DNA from: DATKDP01 sp035546335
GTDB taxonomy: Bacteria > Acidobacteriota > Thermoanaerobaculia > Gp7-AA8
DNA length: 53,532 nucleotides
Assembly: GCA_035546335.1 (NCBI GenBank)
Contig: DATKDP010000130.1
Coordinates: forward strand, 1-53,532
Reading direction: 5' to 3'
In this document: one piece after another, positions 7,446-15,098 of the stretch
How positions within the stretch are numbered: position 1 is the first letter of the stretch
How the letters are laid out: each line of letters begins with the position of its first letter
Position numbers and translations under genes: made by a program
The notes under the pieces: generated by a model
What the model was told of the DNA's origin: nothing
Database searches by the model: none
Seen by the model: the letters and a program-made list of their open reading frames with translations, nothing else

Positions 7446-8795
7446 TTACGAAGGCGGCGGAAGGAAGAGGAGCTGGGGCTGCTCCGGAATCTGCAGGAAA
7501 TAGTGGCGAATGTGCCCGACGACTTCCGGAGTTGCTTTCCCGGTTGCGAGCGCTTCTCTGAGGTAGGAGAGAGCGGTAACGGCCCCCGAGGTCGCGCCGC
7601 TCTCGGTGAAGACCTCGATCAGATGGCGACAGATGGAGACGGCTTCGAGACCACGACCGAGAGTGAGGAGACCGTCGACCACATCGAGCGCGACCAGCGC
7701 CGCGTCATGCTGCATCTCGAGCCGCTCGAACTCGCGTTCGGCCTGCGACAAGCGATCGAGCCCTTCGGCGGTCCTGCCGCTGGCGAGAAGCATCTTGCCG
7801 AGGGCCGCTCGAATGCGGATTTTCTCGGTGTCCATTCCGAGGTCATCGTAGGTGGCCATCGCCTGAAGCAGATAGGTCGCTGCCGTGTCGGGATCTCCAA
7901 GCTCGGCGAAGCAGCGACCGAGGGCGTGAAAGAGACGCGCAAGCGTTTCGACATCATTCAGGCTCTGCACCGGCTTGAGAAGCTCCTGAAAAACGTCCCG
8001 GGCGGCGGCGATCTCTCCCCGCTCGAAAATGATGACGCCTTCGGCGTAACGCGCCTGGGTGTGACGTTTGATGTCGCCCATCTCGAGGAACGCCCGCCCC
8101 GAGGACCTGACGAGCGTGAGCGCTTCTTGGTCGCGTTTGAGTTCGCGAAAGATCATGGACCGGGCGAAGTCGACGATCGCGAGCTGAAGCCCCGGAGCGG
8201 TTGTCCTCGCGAAGATCTCCTCGGCTTTGTCGAGCGCCGCAAGCCCTTCCTGAAAGCGTCCGAGGAATCGAAGCGCGCTGGCCCGCTCCTTCCAGACGCT
8301 GCCGAGAACCTGATCGACGGTGCTCGCCGGATAGAGCGTTCGGTCGATCAGGTCGCCGATCTCGAGGGCGAGACCCGCCAGCGCAAGGGCGCGTGCAGGT
8401 TTTCTCTCCAGCGTCGATCGAATGTGCTCGATCAGCTTGCGGACGAAACCGAGGGTCGCGAGATGATCCGAGAGGATCGCCAGCCGGAGGTCGTTGATGG
8501 AAAGATCGATCAGCCGCCGCAGATGCGATGCAGCCTGCTCGTCTTCCTCCTCGAGCCTCGAGGCCAGCTCGACGGCGGCCGCGACGCGCTTCTCGGGAGC
8601 ACGCCCCGGGAGCGATTCCTCGCTCCAGACCCGCTCATCGGCCAGCGCCGCAGTGAGCATTTCGATCGATTCACGAATCTCTCTGCACTGCACGCAGGAA
8701 TCGAGATGCGCATCCGCGGCATCGGCATCGGCCATCTGATCGCGGTCGAAGAGAAGGGCGAAGATCTGATCGTCGTCGTAGTGTCGATCGTTCAT
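7446..8795 (-). CDS. Anti-sigma factor with zinc-binding (ZAS) domain and TPR repeats
   Basis: This 449-residue protein begins MNDRHYDDDQ and carries an H-x3-C-x2-C motif (His30, Cys34, Cys37 in HLDSCVQC), the hallmark of ZAS anti-sigma domains. About 350 residues of helical repeats follow, resembling tetratricopeptide repeats (RFLGRFQEGLAALDKAEEIF, ALGRCFAELGDPDTAATYLL). I see no transmembrane helix, so it is probably a cytoplasmic regulator that holds the upstream sigma factor and may sense a partner through the TPR part. The start overlaps the sigma gene stop by 4 nt (ATGA). A longer upstream frame overlaps the sigma gene and is not used. Confidence 0.85.
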   Translation of the reverse strand: MNDRHYDDDQIFALLFDRDQMADADAADAHLDSCVQCREIRESIEMLTAALADERVWSEESLPGRAPEKRVAAAVELASRLEEEDEQAASHLRRLIDLSINDLRLAILSDHLATLGFVRKLIEHIRSTLERKPARALALAGLALEIGDLIDRTLYPASTVDQVLGSVWKERASALRFLGRFQEGLAALDKAEEIFARTTAPGLQLAIVDFARSMIFRELKRDQEALTLVRSSGRAFLEMGDIKRHTQARYAEGVIIFERGEIAAARDVFQELLKPVQSLNDVETLARLFHALGRCFAELGDPDTAATYLLQAMATYDDLGMDTEKIRIRAALGKMLLASGRTAEGLDRLSQAEREFERLEMQHDAALVALDVVDGLLTLGRGLEAVSICRHLIEVFTESGATSGAVTALSYLREALATGKATPEVVGHIRHYFLQIPEQPQLLFLPPPS

Positions 8796-9319
8796 CGTCG
8801 TGTCGCGTTGAAGCCCATGTAGACCTCGTGTGCTCGCTTGAGGCATTTGTAAATCAGTTTCTCGGCATAGCGATTCGTCGTATCGAGCTGCGTTGCCAGC
8901 TCGCTCGCCGAATGTCCTTCGAAATAGCGAAGCCTCAGCGTATCCCGGCACTTCTGCTGGAGTCGCGCGAGTGTTTCGCGCGCCGCGATCCTCAGAGTAA
9001 TCGCCTCCGCGATCTTTTGGCTCGCGGGATCCGATTGCTCGGGCAGACCACTGAGAGAATCGAAGCGCCCTCGCACTCTCAGGTAGTTCCTGCACGAATT
9101 GCAGACCGCGGAGACGAGCCACGCACGCACATCGTGGATCTGCTCCAAGTAGCCAATATAGGAGATGAACGCGTCATGAACGAGACTCTCCGCATCGCCG
9201 TGAGGAATGCCGAACCGGTATTCGGCCAGATACCGCAGCGTATTGAAGTGGAGGTCGTACACCTCGGCCACTTCGAGGGACGCCGACGTACTCAGCTTCG
9301 CGCTTACCTGCTTCGCCAA
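8792..9319 (-). CDS. ECF-type RNA polymerase sigma factor
   Basis: This 175-residue protein has the ECF layout. Region 2 lies at about residues 22-90 (LHFNTLRYLAEYRFGIPHGD, with AESLVHDAFISYIGYL and VRAWLVSAVCNSCRNYLR). Region 4 is at about 110-170 (CRDTLRLRYFEGHSASELAT). It directs RNA polymerase to a stress or envelope regulon, and its targets are not visible. The start is TTG at 9319 with AAGGA about 12 bases ahead, a weak site. The stop overlaps the start of the ZAS-TPR anti-sigma gene, a typical coupled sigma/anti-sigma pair. Confidence 0.88.
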   Translation of the reverse strand: MAKQVSAKLSTSASLEVAEVYDLHFNTLRYLAEYRFGIPHGDAESLVHDAFISYIGYLEQIHDVRAWLVSAVCNSCRNYLRVRGRFDSLSGLPEQSDPASQKIAEAITLRIAARETLARLQQKCRDTLRLRYFEGHSASELATQLDTTNRYAEKLIYKCLKRAHEVYMGFNATRR

Positions 9320-9468
9320 AATGACAGTTTTCCTTCGACCGGCCTGCGAGCCGACTCATTCTAACCCGGCGGCACGATTCCGGCACATCCCTCCATACTC
9401 GGAAAGTCCGCCAAGCGGGCCGAAAGATACAGACTGCATCAGGAACGCCGGAATCCGGTATTCCGCAA

Positions 9469-9957
9469 TCAGTCGCGGCGCGGTCCTCGTCGAGCCTCCA
9501 TGCAGCCTGCCAGCTTTGCCTTCTGCTCTGCCGTCAGGAACGACTCGACGTTTGCTCGCAGCAGTTCGGTCGCGGACCTGATCGCTTGTCGGCCGGCCTC
9601 CACTTTCAGGACGGCGCTGCCGATCGCACAGGCGTCCCCTGCGTCGATTGCCGAGCGCACCGCCTCGCGATCGTCACGCAACTGCTGATGCAGCGCACGC
9701 ATCTCTTCGGCCGAGGACTGTACGGCCGCGCGGATATCGGCCTGTTGTGATTCGGTGAGATCGAGGATCGCCAGACATCGCGTCAGCGAGCCCGCCCCCG
9801 GACCCTGGGGACGCGGCTCGGCCGACGGCCCCTGGCGCTCCGCGGAAGGTTGCCCCGGTCGTGGGGAGGGAGGAGGCTGGCGCTGCGCCGAGAGCGGGAG
9901 TGCTGCCAGAAGTGTGAACAGAACTGCGGCACTGACGATTCGTTTGCTGATTACCAT
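9469..9957 (-). CDS. Periplasmic Spy/CpxP-like or metal-resistance-like protein
   Basis: This 162-residue protein has a signal peptide (cleavage after ALPLSAQ, about residue 24), a proline/glutamine-rich linker and an all-helical domain (LDLTESQQADIRAAVQSSAE, MRALHQQLRDDREAVRSAID, ending FLTAEQKAKLAGCMEARRG). The two repeated LTxxQ motifs and the overall form match the Spy/CpxP/CnrR periplasmic chaperone-sensor superfamily. Cys60 and the two later Cys residues are not typical of Spy. ATG 9957 has AAGGAG six bases ahead. It lies upstream of the sigma gene on the same strand and could belong to the same envelope-stress circuit. Confidence 0.7.
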   Translation of the reverse strand: MVISKRIVSAAVLFTLLAALPLSAQRQPPPSPRPGQPSAERQGPSAEPRPQGPGAGSLTRCLAILDLTESQQADIRAAVQSSAEEMRALHQQLRDDREAVRSAIDAGDACAIGSAVLKVEAGRQAIRSATELLRANVESFLTAEQKAKLAGCMEARRGPRRD

Positions 9958-10052
9958 GTTCGTCTCCTTGCAAAGCTCGTCTTCGACGATGCTCGTCCAA
10001 TTCGACGCAGACCGCGGCCCATCGTTTACGACGTCATCCGCGACTCAGGAAT

Positions 10053-10670
10053 TCAGGTGATCACCGCCAGCAGGACCGCAAGCAACAGGATTCCCACGAT
10101 GGAGATGGCTGCATAGAGGGTTCGAACGGTGTGCCGATGGATGGGAACGGCGGACCGCCGTTCTCCCAGGAGGTACTGCAGATACTCGATGCGCGGACGA
10201 ATCGAGCCGATTCTCCCTTCATCCGTCATCGGATAGACGACCTGATTGATCTCGGGAACGATCACGACGGGGATGATTACCGATCCGCCGACGGCGGAGA
10301 GATAACGAGTGAGCCTGTCGTTATGGGGCGACTCCGTGCGGGCGATGATGCAGACATAGACCGTCGTCGCCTGGAGCACGGAGAAAGCGCGATCTCTCCG
10401 GCTCTTGGCGCGGAACAGCTCCGTGATGCCGTCGACCGCGCTGCGGAGGATCCGGTCGTCGAGGTTCGGAAAATCGATCAGCACGAACACGGTCTCGCCT
10501 CGGATGAACGAGATCTGCTCCGACCGGTGGTAGACTCTCTCGCCGTAGGTCCGCCAGTCCTCGTCCTCGGCCAGCGGAGTAAAGCCCTCGCGCTGCAGCG
10601 CTTCGATGAGACGGGTCACGGGATCCGTTTTGCCCGACTGCTCGATCGACGTCAGAGTCTCACCCTGCAT
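10053..10670 (-). CDS. Membrane-anchored protein of unknown function
   Basis: This 205-residue protein has a soluble N-terminal part of about 175 residues and a C-terminal hydrophobic segment (IVGILLLAVLLAVI), so it looks like a tail-anchored cytoplasmic protein. The soluble part has alternating strands and helices (ETVFVLIDFPNLDDRIL, TVYVCIIARTESPHNDRLTR, VIIPVVIVPEINQVVYPM). I do not recognise the family. GAGGA precedes ATG 10670. It lies 56 nt downstream of the response-regulator gene and may be cotranscribed with it and vanZ. Confidence 0.65.
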   Translation of the reverse strand: MQGETLTSIEQSGKTDPVTRLIEALQREGFTPLAEDEDWRTYGERVYHRSEQISFIRGETVFVLIDFPNLDDRILRSAVDGITELFRAKSRRDRAFSVLQATTVYVCIIARTESPHNDRLTRYLSAVGGSVIIPVVIVPEINQVVYPMTDEGRIGSIRPRIEYLQYLLGERRSAVPIHRHTVRTLYAAISIVGILLLAVLLAVIT

Positions 10671-10726
10671 ATCTCATCCTCGCTGGTGCATTTCGACCGA
10701 AGCAGCGGCTCGACCCACCATTCGAA

Positions 10727-11080
10727 TCAACCTTCGACATGTTTTCTGGCGATCCGAATCAGCTCGTCGAATTCAAAAGGTTTGCCCAAATAGTCGTCCG
10801 CTCCACACTCCTGCGCCCTCTCCGCGATGTCGCGGTCCCCGGAGAGGACGACGAATGGGATGCCGCTGGTCGCGGGATCCCCCTTCAGCCTCCTGCAGAG
10901 AACATCACCCGACATCCCCTGGACGGTCAGGTCGGCGAAGATCAGCTCGGGACTGGACTGCTGGGCACGTGCGAGCGCTGAGACGCCGTCGCCCACGACC
11001 TCTCCGTCGAACCCCCCCCGCTCGAGAACGAGCGCGATCAGGCGGCCGACCTGTGGATCATCTTCGACGATCAGGATCAA
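10727..11080 (-). CDS. Single-domain response regulator (CheY-like receiver)
   Basis: These 117 residues are essentially one receiver domain. The acidic pair is in VEDDPQ (about residues 6-9), the phospho-acceptor is Asp50 in IFADLT, Ser in VVLSGD serves as the switch residue, and the conserved Lys is in LGKPFEF. There is no output domain, so it must act by protein-protein interaction. The start is TTG at 11080 with GAGGAG eight bases ahead. No kinase lies next to it. The nearest kinases are at 13.1 and 25 kb. Confidence 0.88.
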   Translation of the reverse strand: MILIVEDDPQVGRLIALVLERGGFDGEVVGDGVSALARAQQSSPELIFADLTVQGMSGDVLCRRLKGDPATSGIPFVVLSGDRDIAERAQECGADDYLGKPFEFDELIRIARKHVEG

Positions 11081-11094
11081 AGAGGGCGTCTCCT

Positions 11095-11574
11095 CTACTC
11101 GAACGAGACTCGAACGCGCTTGCGCAGATGGCCCAGAACCGCACCGGCAAACGCTCCGATTCCGTTTGCAATGACATCATTCACATCCGTGACCCGTGTG
11201 GGAAGAAAGTACTGCCATGCCTCGATCCCTGCGCTGAATGCGATCGCAAAAAGCACCGTCAGCAGATAGGACTGATTCGTCGGTCGCTCGACCGTGTCGA
11301 GCGCGATGAACATCAGCAATCCCCAGGGCGTGAAAATCAGAACATTGAGCACGGTCGGCATGACGAGTGCCACGACCAGCGGCATCGCCACGGGGCCTTC
11401 GGACAACTTCTGCTGAAGGAGGCGAATCTCCCGGAAAGGAATCGGATCGACCTTCGTGTACGCTTTTCCCGACATCCAGAGAGTCAGGGCGATGATGGCT
11501 GCCGTCACCAGAAGCAGCAGAAGAACGGTCGTTCGCTTTCCGACCCGAACGACTCGAACTTCGGCTCTTCCCAT
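11095..11574 (-). CDS. VanZ family membrane protein
   Basis: This 159-residue protein has four predicted transmembrane helices (about 14-34, 62-84, 85-100 and 135-150). It carries the VanZ-like signature near the C terminus: GIEAWQYFLPTRVTDVNDVI followed by ANGIGAFAGA. VanZ relatives are linked to teicoplanin resistance in Gram-positives, but most homologues have no proven role. The gene is followed by the receiver gene 14 nt downstream. ATG 11574 has no Shine-Dalgarno sequence but a perfect TATAAT eight bases upstream, which suggests a leaderless transcript. Confidence 0.85.
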   Translation of the reverse strand: MGRAEVRVVRVGKRTTVLLLLLVTAAIIALTLWMSGKAYTKVDPIPFREIRLLQQKLSEGPVAMPLVVALVMPTVLNVLIFTPWGLLMFIALDTVERPTNQSYLLTVLFAIAFSAGIEAWQYFLPTRVTDVNDVIANGIGAFAGAVLGHLRKRVRVSFE

Positions 11575-11582
11575 CGCGTCTC

Positions 11583-11588
11583 ATTATA
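11583..11588 (-). promoter_or_regulatory. Candidate -10 box (TATAAT) of the vanZ promoter
   Basis: A perfect minus-strand TATAAT lies 8 nt before the vanZ ATG, with only GAGACGCG between. No ribosome site fits, so the mRNA is probably leaderless. A -35 element is not clear. Confidence 0.5.
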
Positions 11589-11672
11589 GTGTCCACATCC
11601 GTCTCGATGCCCGGACCGCCGCCCTCTGCGCACTGCAAGACGCGTGACCATCGCGATGTGCCGCCTTCTAAG

Positions 11673-11724
11673 GCCAACCTCGAGGCTCGAGCGGTCGGGC
11701 GGGGCTCGGGGCTCGGGGCTCGGG
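11673..11724. repeat. Short heptanucleotide array (GGGGCTC)
   Basis: Three exact GGGGCTC units at 11701-11721 follow degenerate GAGGCTC-type units from about 11680. The rest of the 456-base gap (11575-12030) holds no gene I can support. A minus-strand open stretch at about 11740-11990 has somewhat gene-like composition but no start or recognisable domain. Confidence 0.6.
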
Positions 11725-12030
11725 CGAAGCAGGCAACTTGCAGGGCCCGCCGCCCGAGCCCGTTTTTGATTCGGCGAGATCGGCGAGCAGCAACTGGGCG
11801 AGCCGCCCCATTCGCCACAGTCGGCGCCGGACCGGAATGGAGCTCTCGGGAGGAATCGCTTCTCGCCAGCGGTGGATCGAATTGTGATAATAGAGAGCAG
11901 GGTGACGAGAAGAACTGCGATCGGTGACACGAAACGTTGCCTCGACGAAGGATCGAATTCTCAGGGTTGCAGAGATTACCCCGAGGGTCAATCAGTCCAC
12001 GATCTTCCCGCCTGGCGGGAAAGCTGCAAA

Positions 12031-12987
12031 ATGTACGACGGGAGTCAGCGGGTGAGACGGTCCCCCTTTCGAGCTGCGACCCCGATTGCGGGTCTCTTGA
12101 TTCTGATCGCTGGCGCATGCCGGCCCGCCGATGATTCAAGGACCGAGGCTCCGGTGGCGGCCACGCAGCGCCCCGCCGAGTCGCAGCGATCGGAGATCGA
12201 GCGTGCACTCGAGGAGGCGGGACGCCTGGTCGATTCCGATCCACTCGCCGCTGCCAGGCTCGCCGAGGCGGCCATCGAGACCAATCGCCACGATCCGCAG
12301 CGGGTGCGGCTCCAGCTCCTGGCCGGACGCGCACGCCTCGAGCACGAGCAGGCTCTGGACGATTTATCCCACAGTCCGGAGGCGTTCGCGCAGCGACGGC
12401 GCGAGCTCGACGAGGAAGCCAGAGCGCACCGATCGCAGTACCGGCGCAGCCAGCCGGCTGGAATCTGGCTGTACAACGGATATCATTTCCGGGAGATCCT
12501 CCGCGGATTTCCTGAGAGTGACCTCGCGGACGATGCTGCGTACGAGCTGACGAGGCTCACCTTCGCCGGCGAATGCGAGGGGTCGATCCCCTGCCATGTG
12601 AAGGCCGAGCTCGAGCCGCTGCTCGGGTTTCTGGAGCGTTTCCCCCAGTCCGAGCTCGCACCGCAGGCGATCATCAGAGCAAACGAGGCGTTCACCAACA
12701 ACCTCTATCTGCGCGGCAGAGCGCAGCCGGTTCCGATCGTCGATCTTCGTGCGAAGGCTGCAGGCTACGATCCGCGCGAGGTCGAGCGCCTGCTCGCGCG
12801 CTACACAGCAGTCGCTTCGAGCCTGCCTCCTCCGACGCGGGCTCACGCCTTCGAGACGATCGCCGATCTGTGGGAGCGGATGGGAGATCGAGAAAAGGCG
12901 CTCGAGCTCTACACATTCATCGTGCGGAACGTGCCCGACTATCCCAATCTCGACGAGATCGGCCGTCGCATACGGCGCCTGTCGTGA
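12031..12987 (+). CDS. Lipoprotein with TPR-like helical repeats
   Basis: This 318-residue protein starts MYDGSQRVRRSPFR and has a hydrophobic signal ending IAGAC (Cys30), consistent with a lipoprotein. The remainder is helical. An N-terminal glutamate-rich region is followed by a domain with paired helices (ESDLADDAAYELTRLTF, ELEPLLGFLERFPQSELAPQ) and a C-terminal TPR (HAFETIADLWERMGDREKAL). I infer a periplasmic scaffold or assembly role and do not recognise the family. An upstream in-frame ATG at 11872 would add 53 residues before the signal peptide and is not used. The ribosome site is weak. Confidence 0.7.
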   Translation: MYDGSQRVRRSPFRAATPIAGLLILIAGACRPADDSRTEAPVAATQRPAESQRSEIERALEEAGRLVDSDPLAAARLAEAAIETNRHDPQRVRLQLLAGRARLEHEQALDDLSHSPEAFAQRRRELDEEARAHRSQYRRSQPAGIWLYNGYHFREILRGFPESDLADDAAYELTRLTFAGECEGSIPCHVKAELEPLLGFLERFPQSELAPQAIIRANEAFTNNLYLRGRAQPVPIVDLRAKAAGYDPREVERLLARYTAVASSLPPPTRAHAFETIADLWERMGDREKALELYTFIVRNVPDYPNLDEIGRRIRRLS

Positions 12988-13104
12988 GGTCTTCGGCGCG
13001 CGGGCGAGAAGGCCGGACGGACGGTTCTCCACTCATGCGACAGCCGCGTGCGTGGGATCCGGTGGTATGTTCTCGCATGAAGTTCGTCAGCCGGGTCACG
13101 AACG

Positions 13105-14892
13105 ATGGGAGATCAACAGACTGAGACGCCCTTGTGGCGACGCCTCGGGCAGTTCGATCGGTTTGTCTCGCCCGCCGCGAAGGAGGCCTACGCCCCGCAG
13201 AGCTTCGCCGAGCGTCTGATCGCGGTCGGCCGGCTCGTTCTGGCTTCCTCCTCGCTGCTCGCCATCTGGCTCGACCCGTCGACGCCGGCACGCTTTCAGA
13301 CGACGACTTATCTGCTGCTGATTGGTTATGTGCTCTATGCCATCGTCGCCGGTGCCATCGTCTGGCGATCGGCGACCACCTCGCCGGCGGCGCGGACAGG
13401 GCTTCACGTCTTCGACCTCGCGATTTTTTCGGTGCTGATCTACCTCACCGAAGGGCCGGCGAGCCCGTTTTTCGTCTACTTCGTCTTCTCCCTCTTCTGC
13501 GCCATGTTGCGGTTTCAGTCCCGCGGCATTCTGTTGACGGCAGGGGCCGCGATCGTGATCTACGTCGGCATCGGCTCGTATTCGGCGGCGCACATCACCG
13601 ACTGGAACTTCGAGCTGAATCGATTCATCATCAGGGCCGTCTACCTCGGAGTACTTGCCGCACTGCTCGTCTACCTCGGCATCTATCAGCAGCGAATTCA
13701 TCGCGAGCTGACCTCGCTCGCCGACTGGCCGCGCGTTCTCTCTTCCTCGTTCGAGGAGACACTGAAAGAAGCTCTGGCACGCTCGTCCGAGATTCTCCGA
13801 TCGAAGCGTCTGCTCTGCGTGTGGGAGGAGCCGGAGGAGCCCTGGCGCTATCTCGGAGAATGGACCAGCGGTGCGTTTCGAGTGGCCAGGGAGCCTCCGG
13901 TGCGCTACGAACCGCTCGTCCACGAAGAGCTCGTAGACGCGAACTTCATCTCCGCGGCGGAACAGCGTCAGGCAACTGTTCTATCCGCCGCCGGGACCCT
14001 GTCCGCCTGGTCGGGAGAAACACTCAACCGTGAGCTACGCGACACCTACGCAATCGGGCCGGTGCTTTCGCTGAATCTCGACGGAGAAGTCGCGCGAGGA
14101 CGCTTGTTCGTGCTTAGCCAGGATGATCTGACTCTCGACGATCTCGTGCTCGGCAGGATCGTGGCGAAGCTCATCGTCGCGAGCCTCGACCAGCATTACT
14201 TCATCCGTCAGGCTGGTGAACGAGCGAGCGCAGAGGAACGTTTGCGATTGTCGAGGGATCTTCACGACGGACTGCTTCAGTCGCTCACGGGGATCGCGCT
14301 GCAGCTCCAGGCTCTCCGGAAACAAATCGGAGAGAATCCCATAAACATCATTCCAAGGCTCGACGAGATCCAGGCGATCATCGAAGACGATCAGGCCGAG
14401 CTGCGATCGATCGTCGCAGAGCTGCGACCCCAGGAGCCTGGGGAAGAGCAAGAATCTTCTCTCGGATCACGACTCTCCGGGCTGTCCGAGCGCTTCCTGC
14501 TCGGATGGGGAATGCGTGTGGACATCGACCTCGCGACCACGAACAGAATCCCCAGGGCGCTCGAACAGGAAATATTCAAGCTCACCAGCGAAGCGCTCGC
14601 CAATGCCGCCCGTCATGGATCGGCTTCGGAAGCTCGCGTCTCGATCCGTTCGGACGATTCTCTGATCGAGCTCGTGATCGCCGACAACGGACATGGCTTT
14701 CCATTCGAGGGCCGCTTCGATCTGACACAGCTCAACTCGATGAAGCGCGGCCCGAAAACTCTCAAGGAACGGATCACTTCACTCGCCGGCGACCTGGTGA
14801 TCGAGTCGAGCCCGCGCGGAGCACGACTCGAAGCGACCATCCCGTTCGATCCGCGAAAGGGCATCACGCAGGCGAGCCAGGATGAAACCTGA
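13105..14892 (+). CDS. Sensor histidine kinase, NarX/DegS (HisKA_3) type
   Basis: This 595-residue protein has five or six transmembrane helices (about residues 40-195), a GAF-like linker (about 215-370), the HisKA_3 dimerization motif RLRLSRDLHDGLLQSLTG with the phospho-accepting His, and an ATPase domain with N box EALANAARHG and G box DNGHGF. It should autophosphorylate and signal to a LuxR-type regulator, but none follows. The stop TGA falls within the first two units of the heptanucleotide array at 14884. An ATG at 14882, where a coupled regulator gene would start, runs straight into the array. A 15-codon frame (13077-13124) overlaps the start. Confidence 0.9.
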   Translation: MGDQQTETPLWRRLGQFDRFVSPAAKEAYAPQSFAERLIAVGRLVLASSSLLAIWLDPSTPARFQTTTYLLLIGYVLYAIVAGAIVWRSATTSPAARTGLHVFDLAIFSVLIYLTEGPASPFFVYFVFSLFCAMLRFQSRGILLTAGAAIVIYVGIGSYSAAHITDWNFELNRFIIRAVYLGVLAALLVYLGIYQQRIHRELTSLADWPRVLSSSFEETLKEALARSSEILRSKRLLCVWEEPEEPWRYLGEWTSGAFRVAREPPVRYEPLVHEELVDANFISAAEQRQATVLSAAGTLSAWSGETLNRELRDTYAIGPVLSLNLDGEVARGRLFVLSQDDLTLDDLVLGRIVAKLIVASLDQHYFIRQAGERASAEERLRLSRDLHDGLLQSLTGIALQLQALRKQIGENPINIIPRLDEIQAIIEDDQAELRSIVAELRPQEPGEEQESSLGSRLSGLSERFLLGWGMRVDIDLATTNRIPRALEQEIFKLTSEALANAARHGSASEARVSIRSDDSLIELVIADNGHGFPFEGRFDLTQLNSMKRGPKTLKERITSLAGDLVIESSPRGARLEATIPFDPRKGITQASQDET

Positions 14893-15063
14893 AACCTGAA
14901 ACCTGAAACCTGAAACCTGAAACCTGAAACCTGAAACCTGAAACCTGAAAAGTGTACGCCCGGAATGAAATTCGCGATCGTGTCTTAACGAAGAAACTTC
15001 GCGGTTGTTTCTAGTTTCTAGTTTCTAGTTTCTGGTTTCTAGTTTCTGGTTTCTGGTTTCTGG
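14884..15063. repeat. Two opposed heptanucleotide arrays (GAAACCT and TTTCTRG)
   Basis: Nine perfect GAAACCT units (14884-14946) are followed by a unique spacer of about 60 bases and then by eight units of TTTCTAG/TTTCTGG (15008-15063). The second array read on the other strand is CYAGAAA, close to CCTGAAA of the first, so the two can pair imperfectly into a large hairpin. The array supplies the kinase stop codon and ends just before the YfhO-like promoter. Confidence 0.9.
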
Positions 15064-15085
15064 TTTTCCCGCCCCGAGGCGAGTG

Positions 15086-15091
15086 TAAACT
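15086..15091 (+). promoter_or_regulatory. Candidate -10 box of a leaderless promoter for the YfhO-like operon
   Basis: TAAACT lies 7 nt before ATG 15099. The intervening ACCGCCG has no Shine-Dalgarno character. This would start the three-gene operon at its first codon. Confidence 0.4.
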
Positions 15092-15098
15092 ACCGCCG

